A stretch of DNA of 19,310 bases from Accumulibacter sp032229525 (lineage in GTDB: Bacteria > Pseudomonadota > Gammaproteobacteria > Burkholderiales > Rhodocyclaceae), in NCBI RefSeq assembly GCF_032229525.1, contig NZ_JAVTWB010000016.1, positions 1-19,310 of the forward strand. The letters are read 5' to 3'. The translations under genes and the position numbers were made by a program. Numbering within the stretch: the stretch's first letter is position 1; each line of letters starts with the position of its first letter. Below are positions 7,045 through 15,580 of the stretch, piece by piece. A model generated the notes under the pieces. It worked only from the letters and a program-made list of their open reading frames with translations. It searched no databases and had not been told where the DNA came from.

Positions 7045-8262
7045 CTATCGCCTTGCCTGTGCCAGACGCGCAAAGGGCGCCTGATAGCTGGCGACGCTGC
7101 GCTGCCAGGTCCGTTCTTGTTCGACGAAGCGCCGGCCGGCCGCCCGCATCTCCGCCCAGCGACTACCCTGATCCAGAAGCTGTAAGACTGCGTCGGCCAG
7201 CGCGACAGGATCGCCGGCCTTGAAAAGCACGCCAGTTTCGCCAGGACGGATCAGTTCCTTGTGCCCCCCGACATCCGAAGCTACCAGCAGGCGCCCCTGC
7301 GCCATCGCCTCGAGGGGTTTGAGGGGCGTGACCAGGTCCGTCAGGCGCATCAGATGGCGGGGGTAGGCCAAGATATCAACCAAATCATAATAGCGCTGAA
7401 CTTCGGCATGGGGGACGCGGCCAGTGAAGACAATCTTGTCCGCCAAACCAAGTCGGGCGGCTTGTTCCTTGAGTGCCTGCTCCTGAGGGCCGCCGCCAAC
7501 CAGCAGCACGCGCACCTCAGGGCGTGCCTCGAGAATTTGCGGCAGCGCGTCGAGCAGGAGATCAAGCCCTTCGTAGGCGTAGAAGGAACCGATGAAGCCG
7601 ATTACCGTCGCGTCCTGTAGACCCAGACGCGCCTTGAGTGCGGCATCGGGCTCGCCGCCGACGGCGAAGGACTCGATATCGACGGCATTGGGAATGACTG
7701 TCACTTTCTCCGCCGGGACGCCGCGCGCCACGATGTCCTTGCGCAGGCCTTCGCAGATCGTGAACACATGATCGGCACGCTTCAGGGCATAGGTTTCCAT
7801 GCGACGGGTGACGCGGTAGCGAAGACTTCCCTCGGTGGTCGTGCCGTGGTCCACCGCCGCGTCTTCCCAGAAAGCCCGCACCTCGTACGCCACCGGCAAA
7901 CCCAGGCGCTTGCCGACCCGCAGCGCGGGAATGGCATTGAGTACCGGCGAGTGGGCGTGCAGGATATCGGGCTTGACGATGTCGACCACCTCGATGAGAC
8001 GCTTTTCGACCTGGCGCATCAGACCCACGACATCGAGGCCGGGCAGGCGCAACCCAGCGGGGGCAGGAGCGGCCGTGCGGTAAAAATGCCACCCGTCCAC
8101 GTCTTCCTCGGCCAGCTGACAACCCACCTGCTTGGGCGTCGTGAGATGAAAGGTCTGCCAGCCCAGCTTGCGCTGCTCGCGCAGGATCGACAGCGTACGG
8201 AAGGTGTAGCCGCTGTGCAGAGGGATGGAGTGATCGAGGATGTGCAGGACACGTAGACTCAT
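7045..8262 (-). CDS. Exosortase A-associated GT4 glycosyltransferase (Daro_2409-like)
   Basis: The protein is 405 residues from the ATG at 8262. It starts MSLRVLHILDHSIPLHSGYT and contains RLTDLVTPLKPLEAMAQGR followed by SDVGGHKELI, the pattern I recall for the PEP-CTERM/exosortase A-associated glycosyltransferase of the Daro_2409 type (TIGR04063). The usual first Glu of the GT4 E-x7-E motif is a Leu here while the second Glu (in PLEAM) is kept, as in that family. GGGPQEQALKEQAARLGL marks the nucleotide-sugar domain. The frame continues upstream to 8466, overlapping the next gene, but the extra 68 residues are low-complexity and not family-like, so the later ATG (GGTGG just upstream) is chosen, leaving a 79-bp gap. 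It probably adds one sugar of the repeat unit. Confidence 0.92.
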   Translation of the reverse strand: MSLRVLHILDHSIPLHSGYTFRTLSILREQRKLGWQTFHLTTPKQVGCQLAEEDVDGWHFYRTAAPAPAGLRLPGLDVVGLMRQVEKRLIEVVDIVKPDILHAHSPVLNAIPALRVGKRLGLPVAYEVRAFWEDAAVDHGTTTEGSLRYRVTRRMETYALKRADHVFTICEGLRKDIVARGVPAEKVTVIPNAVDIESFAVGGEPDAALKARLGLQDATVIGFIGSFYAYEGLDLLLDALPQILEARPEVRVLLVGGGPQEQALKEQAARLGLADKIVFTGRVPHAEVQRYYDLVDILAYPRHLMRLTDLVTPLKPLEAMAQGRLLVASDVGGHKELIRPGETGVLFKAGDPVALADAVLQLLDQGSRWAEMRAAGRRFVEQERTWQRSVASYQAPFARLAQARR

Positions 8263-8341
8263 CGTCCACCGCCCGTGAACCTGCGCGAATTTTCGGAGGG
8301 TCCCGGTGCGCTGCGATGTCTTGGTAGGCGAGTGGCGTATT

Positions 8342-9535
8342 TCACGGGTCAAGATAGCGATCGATGATTGAGAGGTGCGCATCCCAGCTGTAGCGTGCCA
8401 GTACCTGTTGTCTTGCGGCGGTGCCGATGGATGCAGCGCGAGCGGGTTCCCGAAGTATGGATTCAACCTGACTGACGAACTGTGAAATAGTCCCTGCGGT
8501 CAGGAAATCGCGCTCCGGAATGGCGTCGATGGCGGTGGCGCATTCCTGCGAGGCGACGACCGGCATGGCCATCGCCATCGCTTCCAGGACCTTGTTCTGC
8601 ACACCGCGCGCCAGACGAAGAGGGGCGACGACAACCGCCGCATGCCGCAGGTACGGCCGGACGTCCGGAACGGTTCCGGTGACCACGACGTGCTGGCCGG
8701 CCAGCGCCTCGACCGCCGGCGTCGGACTGCGTCCGACAATGTAGAAACGTGCATCGGGCCAGTTCTGCTGCAAGCGCGGCAGAATTTCCGCCACGAACCA
8801 GGTCACCGCATCGATGTTTGGCCAATAGTCCATGGCGCCGGTGAACACCAGGGGCAGTTCCTGCGCGCCGAACGGGGAAGGAAGGCCGTGCTCGGGCGAA
8901 AAATAATCGGCATCGACACCGTTACACATTGCTTCGACCTTGTCGGCGCACTCGGGAGCGAGACCTCGGAACAGATCCGCTTCGCCTTCGGTGACGAAGA
9001 ACGAACGCTCGGCCTGACTGGCCACGGCACGCTCAAAGGCGAGCAGACTCCTGCCCTCACGCCGGTAGAGCCAGGACATCGGCCAGCGGTGCTTGACTGC
9101 ATACTGGCTCCATTTCAGCGAGTCGACATCGACGAAGTCGACCAGCTGGCGTTGCTGCGAGGCCGCCTCGACGAACATCGCCATGACCGAGGAAAAGACC
9201 AGCACCGCGTCAATCTGCTGCTCGCGCAAAGTCCGCTCAACCCACGCCTGCAAACCTGCATTGCGGTAGTAGGCAAGAGTCAGAGGCTGGTTGCTGACCA
9301 GGCCGATCAGGCTGAAGAGTTTGGCAAGACGGGGGGTGATGCGCGCGACGTGCATTTCGGCGCAATACCCGCGCACGACGTCGACATACTCCTCGTCCTG
9401 CGGATCATCGATGAAGGTGCCCAGGAAGACACGGTGCCTGCCGGCAAGATGCTTGAGCAGGTGATACGAGCGGACCTTGTCGCCCTTGTTCGGCGGGTAA
9501 GGAAGGCGGTGTACCAGGAAGAGCAGATTGCTCAT
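8342..9535 (-). CDS. Exosortase A-associated GT4 glycosyltransferase, TIGR03087 type
   Basis: The protein is 397 residues. The N-terminus (LFLVHRLPYPPNKGDKVRSY) and the segment VDFVDVDSLKW are hallmarks of the PEP-CTERM/XrtA sugar transferase family TIGR03087. The donor-binding domain shows LVFTGAMDYWPNIDAVTWF and ARGVQNKVLEAMAMAMPVV; the first Glu of the common GT4 E-x7-E motif is Arg, while the second remains, as I recall for this family. It follows the amidotransferase gene by 16 bp. No strong ribosome site precedes the ATG, so coupling to the upstream gene is likely. The role is inferred as one step of repeat-unit assembly on the cytoplasmic face; donor and acceptor are unknown. Confidence 0.93.
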   Translation of the reverse strand: MSNLLFLVHRLPYPPNKGDKVRSYHLLKHLAGRHRVFLGTFIDDPQDEEYVDVVRGYCAEMHVARITPRLAKLFSLIGLVSNQPLTLAYYRNAGLQAWVERTLREQQIDAVLVFSSVMAMFVEAASQQRQLVDFVDVDSLKWSQYAVKHRWPMSWLYRREGRSLLAFERAVASQAERSFFVTEGEADLFRGLAPECADKVEAMCNGVDADYFSPEHGLPSPFGAQELPLVFTGAMDYWPNIDAVTWFVAEILPRLQQNWPDARFYIVGRSPTPAVEALAGQHVVVTGTVPDVRPYLRHAAVVVAPLRLARGVQNKVLEAMAMAMPVVASQECATAIDAIPERDFLTAGTISQFVSQVESILREPARAASIGTAARQQVLARYSWDAHLSIIDRYLDP

Positions 9536-9551
9536 GAGCCGGTACGCAAGC

Positions 9552-11647
9552 TCATATCGAGGACTGAGGCTCAGTGATCATGGCGGCCTGCTCGGTCGGT
9601 GCGTCGACCACATTGCGCAGAAACGCCTCGAACATCAGCACCGTCCACAACGGCGCACTGTAGTCACTCGCTCCCGATTGATGGGCGTCGACCAGATGCC
9701 GGAGGTAATCCTGATTGAACCAGCCGGTGGCTGCCAGCCGTGGACCGAGCACCGCCTGCCGGACGCGGTCCCGCAAGGGACCGCGAAACCAGCGGGCCAG
9801 CGGTACGGCAAAGCCCATTTTCGGGCGATACAGAATCTCTTGCGGCAGGCTCGGCTCCAGCGCCTTTTTCAGCAGGTATTTCCCTTCCTGTCCGGACACT
9901 TTGAGCGAAGACGGGAGAGTCGCCATCCACTCGACCAGTTCGTGATCCATCAGCGGCTCGCGAACCTCGAGCGAGTGCGCCATGCTGGCACGGTCAACCT
10001 TGGTATTGATGTCGCCTACCAGGTAAGTTTTCAGGTCGAGGTACTGGATCAGGGCCAGTGGGTCGTCGGTGTCCGCCTGCGCAGCGTGCTGGCGAAAGAC
10101 CTCCTGCGCACTGTAACCAGCAATTTCACCGCGCAGGCGATCGCTGAACAGCTTCGTCCGCATCGGCCCGCGCAGGATCGACACGGAATGGAAATAGGCT
10201 TCGACGGAAGTTCGCGCCATGCCTTCGAAAGTGGTCTTGGCGCGGAAGACGCGTGGCGCCCAGTCGGCTTTCGGGTACACCCGGCCAAGCAGGCCGAAAA
10301 ACCGTCGCCGTACGCTTTGCGGCAGGGCAGCGCGCAGGCGCTCTTCCATCAGGTGCATGCGGTAACGGCGATAGCCGCCGAAGGTCTCGTCGCCCCCATC
10401 GCCCGACAGNNNNNNNNNNNNNNNNNNNNNNNNNNNNNNNNNNNNNNNNNNNNNNNNNNNNNNNNNNNNNNNNNNNNNNNNNNNNNNNNNNNNNNNNNNN
10501 NNNNNNNNNGCATGCGGTAACGGCGATAGCCGCCGAAGGTCTCGTCGCCCCCATCGCCCGACAGCGCCACGGTCACATGCTTGCGCGCCAGTTGGCACAC
10601 CCGGTAGGTGGGGATCGCCGAACTATCGGCATAGGGTTCGTCGTAGAGTCTGGCCAGCGTGTCAATCAGGTCGAAGTCGTCGCTGGCGACCAGGTCGCAG
10701 TAGTGGTTGGTGCGATAACGCTCCGCCACCTTCTGGGCAAAGGCGGCCTCGTTGAAGGCCGGGTCATCGAAGGCGATCGAACAGGTATTGACCGGCTCGC
10801 TTGAAAGGCCGGCCATCAGCGCGACGACGGCACTTGAATCGACACCACCGGACAGAAAGGCGCCGAGCGGCACTTCCGATATCATGCGCAGCCGAATCGA
10901 CTCACGGAGTTTTTCGTTGAGCTGCGCGCAGGCTTCGTCGAGAGTGTACGACTCGCCCAGGCTGAAGCGAACGTCCCAATAGGCCTTCGGCTCGGCCGCT
11001 GCTAGTCCCCGACGCAGGGTCAGCAGATGACCAGGGGGTAGTTTCTTTGCCTGACGAAAGATTGTTCTCGGCTCGGCCACGTAACCGAGCGCGAAATACT
11101 CTTCCACCGCCAGGGGATCCATATCGCGCGCCAGCCCGCCGTGCGCCAGCAGCGACTTCAGCTCGGAGCCAAAGATAAAGGTGCCATCCGGCAACAGCGC
11201 GTAATACAGCGGCTTGACGGCAAGCCGGTCGCGCGCCAGAAAAAGCGTTTCGCGGTTGCGATCCCAGAGGGCAAAGGCGAACATGCCACGAAAGCGCTGA
11301 ACGCAATCTTCGCCCCAGGCTTCCCAGGCGTGCACGATGACTTCGGTATCGCTGCGGGTATGAAAAACGTGGCCAAGCGCCTGCAACTCGGGGATCAGCT
11401 GCTGGTAATTGTAGATTTCGCCGTTGAACACCACGCAAACGCTCTGATCCTCGTTGTACAGCGGCTGCTGGCCGGTCGACAGGTCGATGATCGACAGCCG
11501 GCGATGGCCCAGGCCGAGACCGGGCTCGACGTGTAGGCCACCTTCATCCGGGCCACGATGGTGCTGCGATTCGTTCATGCGCGTGAGCACGGCGCGATCT
11601 ATGTCGCGCCTGCCACGGGTATCGAAAATTCCGGTAATTCCACACAT
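9552..11647 (-). CDS. Asparagine-synthase-like amidotransferase, XrtA-associated (contains assembly gap)
   Basis: The N-terminal class II glutamine amidotransferase domain starts with the nucleophile Cys2 (MCGITGIFDTRG) and shows HHRGPDEGG and FNGEIYNY (Asn75). The synthetase domain has the PP-loop SGGVDSS at residues 266-272 and SGDGGDETFGGYRRYR (363-378), then a C-terminal part with KVDRASMAHSLEVREPLMDH. This is the exosortase A-associated amidotransferase type (TIGR03108), thought to amidate a sugar acid or related group using glutamine. The gene is interrupted by 100 N at 10410-10509, flanked by identical 55-bp copies. Removing one copy and the N (155 bases) gives 1941 bases, exactly 647 codons with stop, i.e. 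an intact 646-residue protein. So this is an assembly artefact, not a frameshift or duplication. Confidence 0.93.
10355..10409. repeat. 55-bp contig-end duplicate, left copy
   Basis: The 55 bases abutting the left side of the N run are identical to those abutting its right side (10510-10564). They encode the LSGDGGDETFGGYRRYRMH segment of the amidotransferase. The exact fit to both gap edges points to two contigs sharing a k-mer-length overlap. Confidence 0.95.
10410..10509. other. Scaffold gap of exactly 100 N
   Basis: A round-number run of N is a scaffolder placeholder of unknown length. Because the flanks are identical, the true distance is an overlap of 55 bp and no sequence appears to be missing. 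Confidence 0.98.
10510..10564. repeat. 55-bp contig-end duplicate, right copy
   Basis: Second copy of the 55-bp overlap. Keeping this copy and dropping the N and the left copy restores the reading frame of the amidotransferase. Confidence 0.95.
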
Positions 11648-11693
11648 ATTCTGGCTTCAGCCTTCTCTTTTTTGGTTTCTGTGCTCGCCTGCG

Positions 11694-12875
11694 CTAGACC
11701 AGCGCCTCGACGCCCGCCTTGCCGACCCGCAAACCCAGCAAGCGGTCGTAAAGCCCCTGATAATTCTCACTCATCGCCTCCAGGCTGAACAGCCGCTCGA
11801 CCGCAGCACGCCCCGCCACGCCGGCGGCACGGGCACGCTGCGGGTCCATCGCGTAGGCGGCGATCTGCTGCGCCATCGCCTCGACGTCAGCGGCTGAGAC
11901 CAGCTCACCGCTACGGCCGACCTCGAGCAACTCGCTGTTCCCACCAACATCGGTGGCGATCACCGGCAGGCCACTGGCCATCGCTTCCAGGATGGTGTTC
12001 GAGACGCCTTCGGCCAACGATGGCAGCACGAAACAATCCAGACCACGCAGTATTTCCGGTATGTCGTCACGCTGTCCCGGTAGCCACGCCAACTCTGCCA
12101 CACTGGCCTGCTCGAGCAGTATCCGTGCGTCGCCCAATAACGGCCCGTCACCGATCATCACCAGTCGTAGACGGCTTTTCAGGTCGGGAAAGGCCTCCAA
12201 AACGCGGATGAAAGCCCGCACCAGGGTCGTCTGATCCTTGACCGTCTGCATGCGACCGACGGTTCCGATCAGCCAGCAAGCGGGATCCACAAACGGGCAG
12301 CCGGCAATCGCCTGGCGCGGCCTGACGGGGCGAAAGCGCCGCGCGTCGACGCCGTTGTAGATTTGCGCCACTCTGCCCGACGGGACACCCACGCGGGAGA
12401 TCAGATAGTGTTCGAGATCGCGCGACAGCGCGATGTAGTGCGTCACGAACGGGCGATAGAAACGACGCAGCCATTGATACTTTTTGCTGGAACCGTCGAG
12501 ATCACCCACGTCGCGGCCGTGTTCGCCGTGTACGCGCACCGGGACGCCTGCGGCCCAGGCCGGGATGGCAACCTCGAGAGCGGCCAGGTTACGACTGTGC
12601 ACCACCGCCGGCCGTAGCTTGCGGAAGAGACGGAACAAGCGGGGATAGATCGCCAAGGCATGGCCCGGTCGCTTTTCCAGGGCAATAAAAACGACGTCGT
12701 CACGCACGATACGCTTGCGGAAATCCGTGATGTCGGTCAGGGAAATCACGGCATGGCGGTAGGCGTCGCGCGGCATGTGATTGATCAGATTGACGACGCC
12801 GTTCTCGAGACCCCCGACATCGAATCGAAACACCACGTGCGCGATCAACGGCCGCGCGTCGCTGGCCCGCGTCAT
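11694..12875 (-). CDS. Exosortase A-associated GT4 glycosyltransferase, TIGR03088 type
   Basis: The protein is 393 residues with a GT-B layout. The N-terminus IAHVVFRFDVGGLENGVVNL and HSRNLAALEV, HGEHGRDV are typical of the PEP-CTERM/XrtA-associated transferase family TIGR03088. The donor domain has IGTVGRMQTVKDQ, QIYNGVDARRF and an intact E-x7-E motif (Glu289-Glu297 in EGVSNTILEAM) followed by TDVGGNSELL. Its ATG overlaps the xrtA stop in an ATGA junction, so it is translationally coupled to the exosortase. The amidotransferase begins 46 bp downstream. It adds a sugar to the lipid-linked repeat unit; the sugar identity cannot be read from sequence. Confidence 0.94.
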   Translation of the reverse strand: MTRASDARPLIAHVVFRFDVGGLENGVVNLINHMPRDAYRHAVISLTDITDFRKRIVRDDVVFIALEKRPGHALAIYPRLFRLFRKLRPAVVHSRNLAALEVAIPAWAAGVPVRVHGEHGRDVGDLDGSSKKYQWLRRFYRPFVTHYIALSRDLEHYLISRVGVPSGRVAQIYNGVDARRFRPVRPRQAIAGCPFVDPACWLIGTVGRMQTVKDQTTLVRAFIRVLEAFPDLKSRLRLVMIGDGPLLGDARILLEQASVAELAWLPGQRDDIPEILRGLDCFVLPSLAEGVSNTILEAMASGLPVIATDVGGNSELLEVGRSGELVSAADVEAMAQQIAAYAMDPQRARAAGVAGRAAVERLFSLEAMSENYQGLYDRLLGLRVGKAGVEALV

Positions 12876-14425
12876 CGATACTCCATCGTCTGCCGCAGCG
12901 CAGAATCGATTACCGGCCCCGCGGATCGGACGAAATCTTCGAGCGCCGCCTCCCCGGCGCTGGCCTTGTCGCTCGGCGCGTAGAGAATGACCACCGCCGA
13001 GTCGTCACCCTTGCCGACCAGCCGCGACAGCGCCGTGTAGACCTTGGCCAGCGCGTCACTGCTCGTCAACCGGCCATCGACCCAGTACGACTGCCAGACC
13101 ACCATGCGCGTGCCGTCAGCCCCGCGCAATTCGGCAGTTCTGACCTTGATCGGCTGTTGATCGAAGACGATTTCGCGCACGCCGCTATCCACCCTGAGCC
13201 AGGACCGGTCGTCGCTCGTCACCAGCACGTTGGTCGAACTGACCAACTTGTGCTGCTGATCCTGGTTACGGTAGTACGCCAGAAAGACGCCGGCCACGCG
13301 GCCACCGTTCTCGAAAGTCAACTGTGTGCTCGCCGCATAGTTCTCGAACCTTGGCCGCCACTCATCCACTCCCTGCGCCGCCGGCTGCCAACCGGCGATC
13401 GGCCCGAGGGGCGCAATCCGCTCGAGCGACGGTGCCAGATGGTGCTCGATCCGGTAGTGGGCCAACGGCCAGATCCCACCGACCAGAACGACCGCCATGG
13501 CCGCGACCAGAGAACGCGACGTCGCTGGAAGCGCAGCCGCGGGTACCGCGGCTGCCGCGGGTGCCGCAACCGGCAACTCGTCCTCGCGCCAGCGACCACC
13601 AATCCAGAACATGGCCAGGATCACGATGCCAAAAAAGACCCAGCCGTAGATCAGATGATCGACGCCGACGGCGAGCTTGTTGCCCGACAGATGGCCGATC
13701 ATCACGATCATGTAGGCGCGAAACCAGTTGGCGACGACGGGCACGACGAACGAGACGACGACGAACATCAGCCGTCGTTTCCAGGAGCGATAAGTGAGGT
13801 AGGCAAACAAGCTTCCCACGGTGACCGAAGCGATCAGATAACGAACCCCGCTGCACGCCTCAACCACCGACCAGCTGCCGGTGGGGATCACGAAAAACAA
13901 GCCTTCACTGTGCACCGGTACGCCACTGAGGCGCAAGCCGAGAATGGTGAAATGCGCCGTCCATTCCATCAGTTTGGGCATCGTGAAGTCGCCAAACGGT
14001 ACGGCGAAGAACAGGAACAGCAGGGGGAAAGCGATGCGTCGTGCAATCGCCCAGCCAAGCACCGCCGGCACGGCGAGGACCAGCATCGAGACCAGTGCGA
14101 ACTGCGGGACCACATTGACCACGGCCAGTTCGCCGAGCAGCCAGGAGAAACCCACGCCGGCCGACAGGATGGCGGCCATAAAGCTGTGCCCGGGCGCCAT
14201 CACGGCCAGATCCGAACGCAATCGCCAGATCAGCCACAGGGTGATCGGCGGCACGATGAAACCGTGGGCGTAAGTGTCCGAACGCGCCCAGATGCTCACC
14301 ATCCCCAGTGCAGTCTCGTGAAAGAGCAGCAGGATGATCACCAGGACAAGAACAACTGCAGGGAGCGCAACTCGCCAACCCGGATGAGTGCCAGGCGAAA
14401 TCGCGCTCGGTGCAATCTGGTTCAT
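12872..14425 (-). CDS. xrtA: Exosortase A fused to EpsI domain
   Basis: The protein is 517 residues. Residues 1 to about 275 form a multi-spanning membrane domain with the exosortase signature: WARSDTYAHGFIVPP near 46-60, the catalytic Cys191 in VVEACSGVRYL, Arg236 in NWFRAYMIVMIGHLSG, and His257 in VDHLIYGW. These match the Cys-Arg-His set of the transpeptidase-like exosortases that cleave PEP-CTERM proteins at the membrane. An Ala/Pro-rich linker (about 283-301) and another hydrophobic segment (305-322) lead into a periplasmic EpsI-like domain (about 335-510) with FENGGRVAGVFLAYYRNQ and VWQSYWVDGR. The fusion is common in betaproteobacterial XrtA. A GAAGG lies 7 bases before the ATG. It is coupled to the next glycosyltransferase by ATGA and preceded by a 69-bp gap that may contain a weak promoter. 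Confidence 0.96.
   Translation of the reverse strand: MNQIAPSAISPGTHPGWRVALPAVVLVLVIILLLFHETALGMVSIWARSDTYAHGFIVPPITLWLIWRLRSDLAVMAPGHSFMAAILSAGVGFSWLLGELAVVNVVPQFALVSMLVLAVPAVLGWAIARRIAFPLLFLFFAVPFGDFTMPKLMEWTAHFTILGLRLSGVPVHSEGLFFVIPTGSWSVVEACSGVRYLIASVTVGSLFAYLTYRSWKRRLMFVVVSFVVPVVANWFRAYMIVMIGHLSGNKLAVGVDHLIYGWVFFGIVILAMFWIGGRWREDELPVAAPAAAAVPAAALPATSRSLVAAMAVVLVGGIWPLAHYRIEHHLAPSLERIAPLGPIAGWQPAAQGVDEWRPRFENYAASTQLTFENGGRVAGVFLAYYRNQDQQHKLVSSTNVLVTSDDRSWLRVDSGVREIVFDQQPIKVRTAELRGADGTRMVVWQSYWVDGRLTSSDALAKVYTALSRLVGKGDDSAVVILYAPSDKASAGEAALEDFVRSAGPVIDSALRQTMEYR
13533..13555. repeat. GC-rich palindrome in xrtA linker
   Basis: Arms gcagccgcgg and ccgcggctgc (10 bp each) surround a 3-base centre, followed by a further partial ccgcggg copy. 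The bases encode the Ala/Pro linker between the exosortase and EpsI domains. Confidence 0.6.
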
Positions 14426-14432
14426 GACGTGG

Positions 14433-14437
14433 CCTTC
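14433..14437 (-). promoter_or_regulatory. xrtA: Ribosome binding site of xrtA
   Basis: GAAGG on the minus strand, 7 bases upstream of the ATG at 14425, supports that start. Confidence 0.55.
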
Positions 14438-14445
14438 ACTCAGTA

Positions 14446-14473
14446 ATTATCGGAACGGGCAGGAGTGCCGCAA
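14446..14473 (-). promoter_or_regulatory. Candidate sigma-70 promoter upstream of xrtA
   Basis: On the minus strand TTGCGG (14473-14468), a 16-base spacer and GATAAT (14451-14446) lie in the short gap between the FemAB-like gene and xrtA. The -10-like box is two bases from nothing but GC-rich sequence, so it stands out, but the spacer is short and the -35 imperfect. It could give xrtA and downstream genes an internal start. Confidence 0.25.
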
Positions 14474-14494
14474 GAGAGAACTGCCAACAGCGAG

Positions 14495-15580
14495 TTACCC
14501 GAGGTTGCGGACAATGAACGGCCCGAGCCAGTTGGCGAGGCCGATCGGCATCCGCCGCCAGGTCTCGATCAGCAACCGGTACTTGGCGTTCGACGGGTTG
14601 TTCTGCGGAATGGTGTCGCGACGGTAAAGGCAATACTCGTAGAACAGCGGTTGTGGCTCGAAGCCCCAGTTCTTCTTGAACGCATAGGAGCCGGTACCCT
14701 GCTTGCTGCGGCCGTAGTCGAAAACCTTGACCCCGCGCTCGCAGGAGCGACGCATCAACTCCCAGTACTTGAAGTCGTTGGCCGCCAGATTGCGCGCCGA
14801 CAAGTCGTCACCGGCATAATAGGGCAGCACCTCGTCGCGAAAATAGAAGCTCATCACCACGCTCAGCGGTCGTCCCGCTGCATCCACCACAGTCAGCGCC
14901 TCGCAATCGTCACCGAACACACGCCGCAGCGCGTCGAAATAGCGGCGGGGCAATGCGGGCGTCCCATGACGGTGAACGTTGTCGGCATAGAGGGCGAAGA
15001 AGCGTCCCGTGTCAGTGTCGATTTCGCTGCGCAAACCGTTTTTGATCCCCTTGCGCACCATCGCACGCTGCTTGCGCGGAATGGCCAGCATGTTGGCCTC
15101 GACCTCCGGCGCGAGCTCCTTGCGAAAGCGCACGTAGAGGTCCTGCAGCGGCCAGTCCGGATGACGCTGGCGAAGATTGCGCAGCTCCAGATGGTCGACG
15201 CCGAGGCGAGCGGCAATCGCTTGCGCTTCCTGTTCAAGAAGCTCGACCGCGGCCTGGCTGCTCGCTGCCACACCGCCATAGACGGCAAACGGCAACGAAA
15301 CCAGCGTATTGCCGAACAGCACGCTCTTGACCTGCGCCAGCGGCAGCACACCCTCGATCACGCCGGCCCGCTCGGCGTAGAGAAAATCCGTTCGATGACC
15401 GAAGACCTCACCGACGATGAGCTGCCATCCTGCCTTGTGGAAAAAGGTCGCTTCCGGGCACGCTTCGACAAAAGCATCCCATTTGGCGACTGCAGCGCTA
15501 TCGTCAGAAGCGAGGCTCCTGAGTTCGAGCGGCGCGCTCGCCGCGGCCAGGCCGCTGACTTCCTCGCTGGTCGAATTCAT
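14495..15580 (-). CDS. FemAB-like protein, XrtA/PEP-CTERM-associated
   Basis: The protein is 361 residues and belongs to the FemAB-related PEP-CTERM-associated family (TIGR03019). Diagnostic segments are FFHKAGWQLIVGEVFGHRTDFLYAE near residues 46-70, LPFAVYGGVAA, and FDYGRSKQGTGSYAFKKNWGFEPQPL in the C-terminal GNAT-like half, where PLSVVMSFYF also fits the acetyltransferase-type beta strand. FemAB relatives transfer aminoacyl groups from tRNA to peptidoglycan stem peptides; in this locus the acceptor is presumably a glycan or lipid-linked precursor, which is inference. Its ATG shares one base with the stop of the upstream deacetylase (TGATG), so it is coupled. No signal peptide is visible, so it acts in the cytoplasm. 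Confidence 0.92.
   Translation of the reverse strand: MNSTSEEVSGLAAASAPLELRSLASDDSAAVAKWDAFVEACPEATFFHKAGWQLIVGEVFGHRTDFLYAERAGVIEGVLPLAQVKSVLFGNTLVSLPFAVYGGVAASSQAAVELLEQEAQAIAARLGVDHLELRNLRQRHPDWPLQDLYVRFRKELAPEVEANMLAIPRKQRAMVRKGIKNGLRSEIDTDTGRFFALYADNVHRHGTPALPRRYFDALRRVFGDDCEALTVVDAAGRPLSVVMSFYFRDEVLPYYAGDDLSARNLAANDFKYWELMRRSCERGVKVFDYGRSKQGTGSYAFKKNWGFEPQPLFYEYCLYRRDTIPQNNPSNAKYRLLIETWRRMPIGLANWLGPFIVRNLG

Noticed and set aside
8263..8466. Longer N-terminus of the Daro_2409-like glycosyltransferase
   Set aside because: The 68 extra residues overlap the neighbouring gene and are not family-like; the ATG at 8262 fits the expected start.
8642..9577. 311-codon plus-strand frame, with a similar one at 15934-16923
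   Set aside because: Both are mirror frames of glycosyltransferase and deacetylase/epimerase genes; high GC makes long antisense frames common.
10355..10564. Biological 55-bp tandem duplication in the amidotransferase
   Set aside because: The copies abut a 100-N placeholder exactly on both sides and collapsing them restores the frame, so it is an assembly artefact.
13157..14446. 429-codon open frame on the plus strand opposite xrtA
   Set aside because: It is antisense to a well-supported gene; the translation is rich in His, Arg, Asp and Gln with no domain pattern, as expected for the complement of a GC-rich membrane protein gene.
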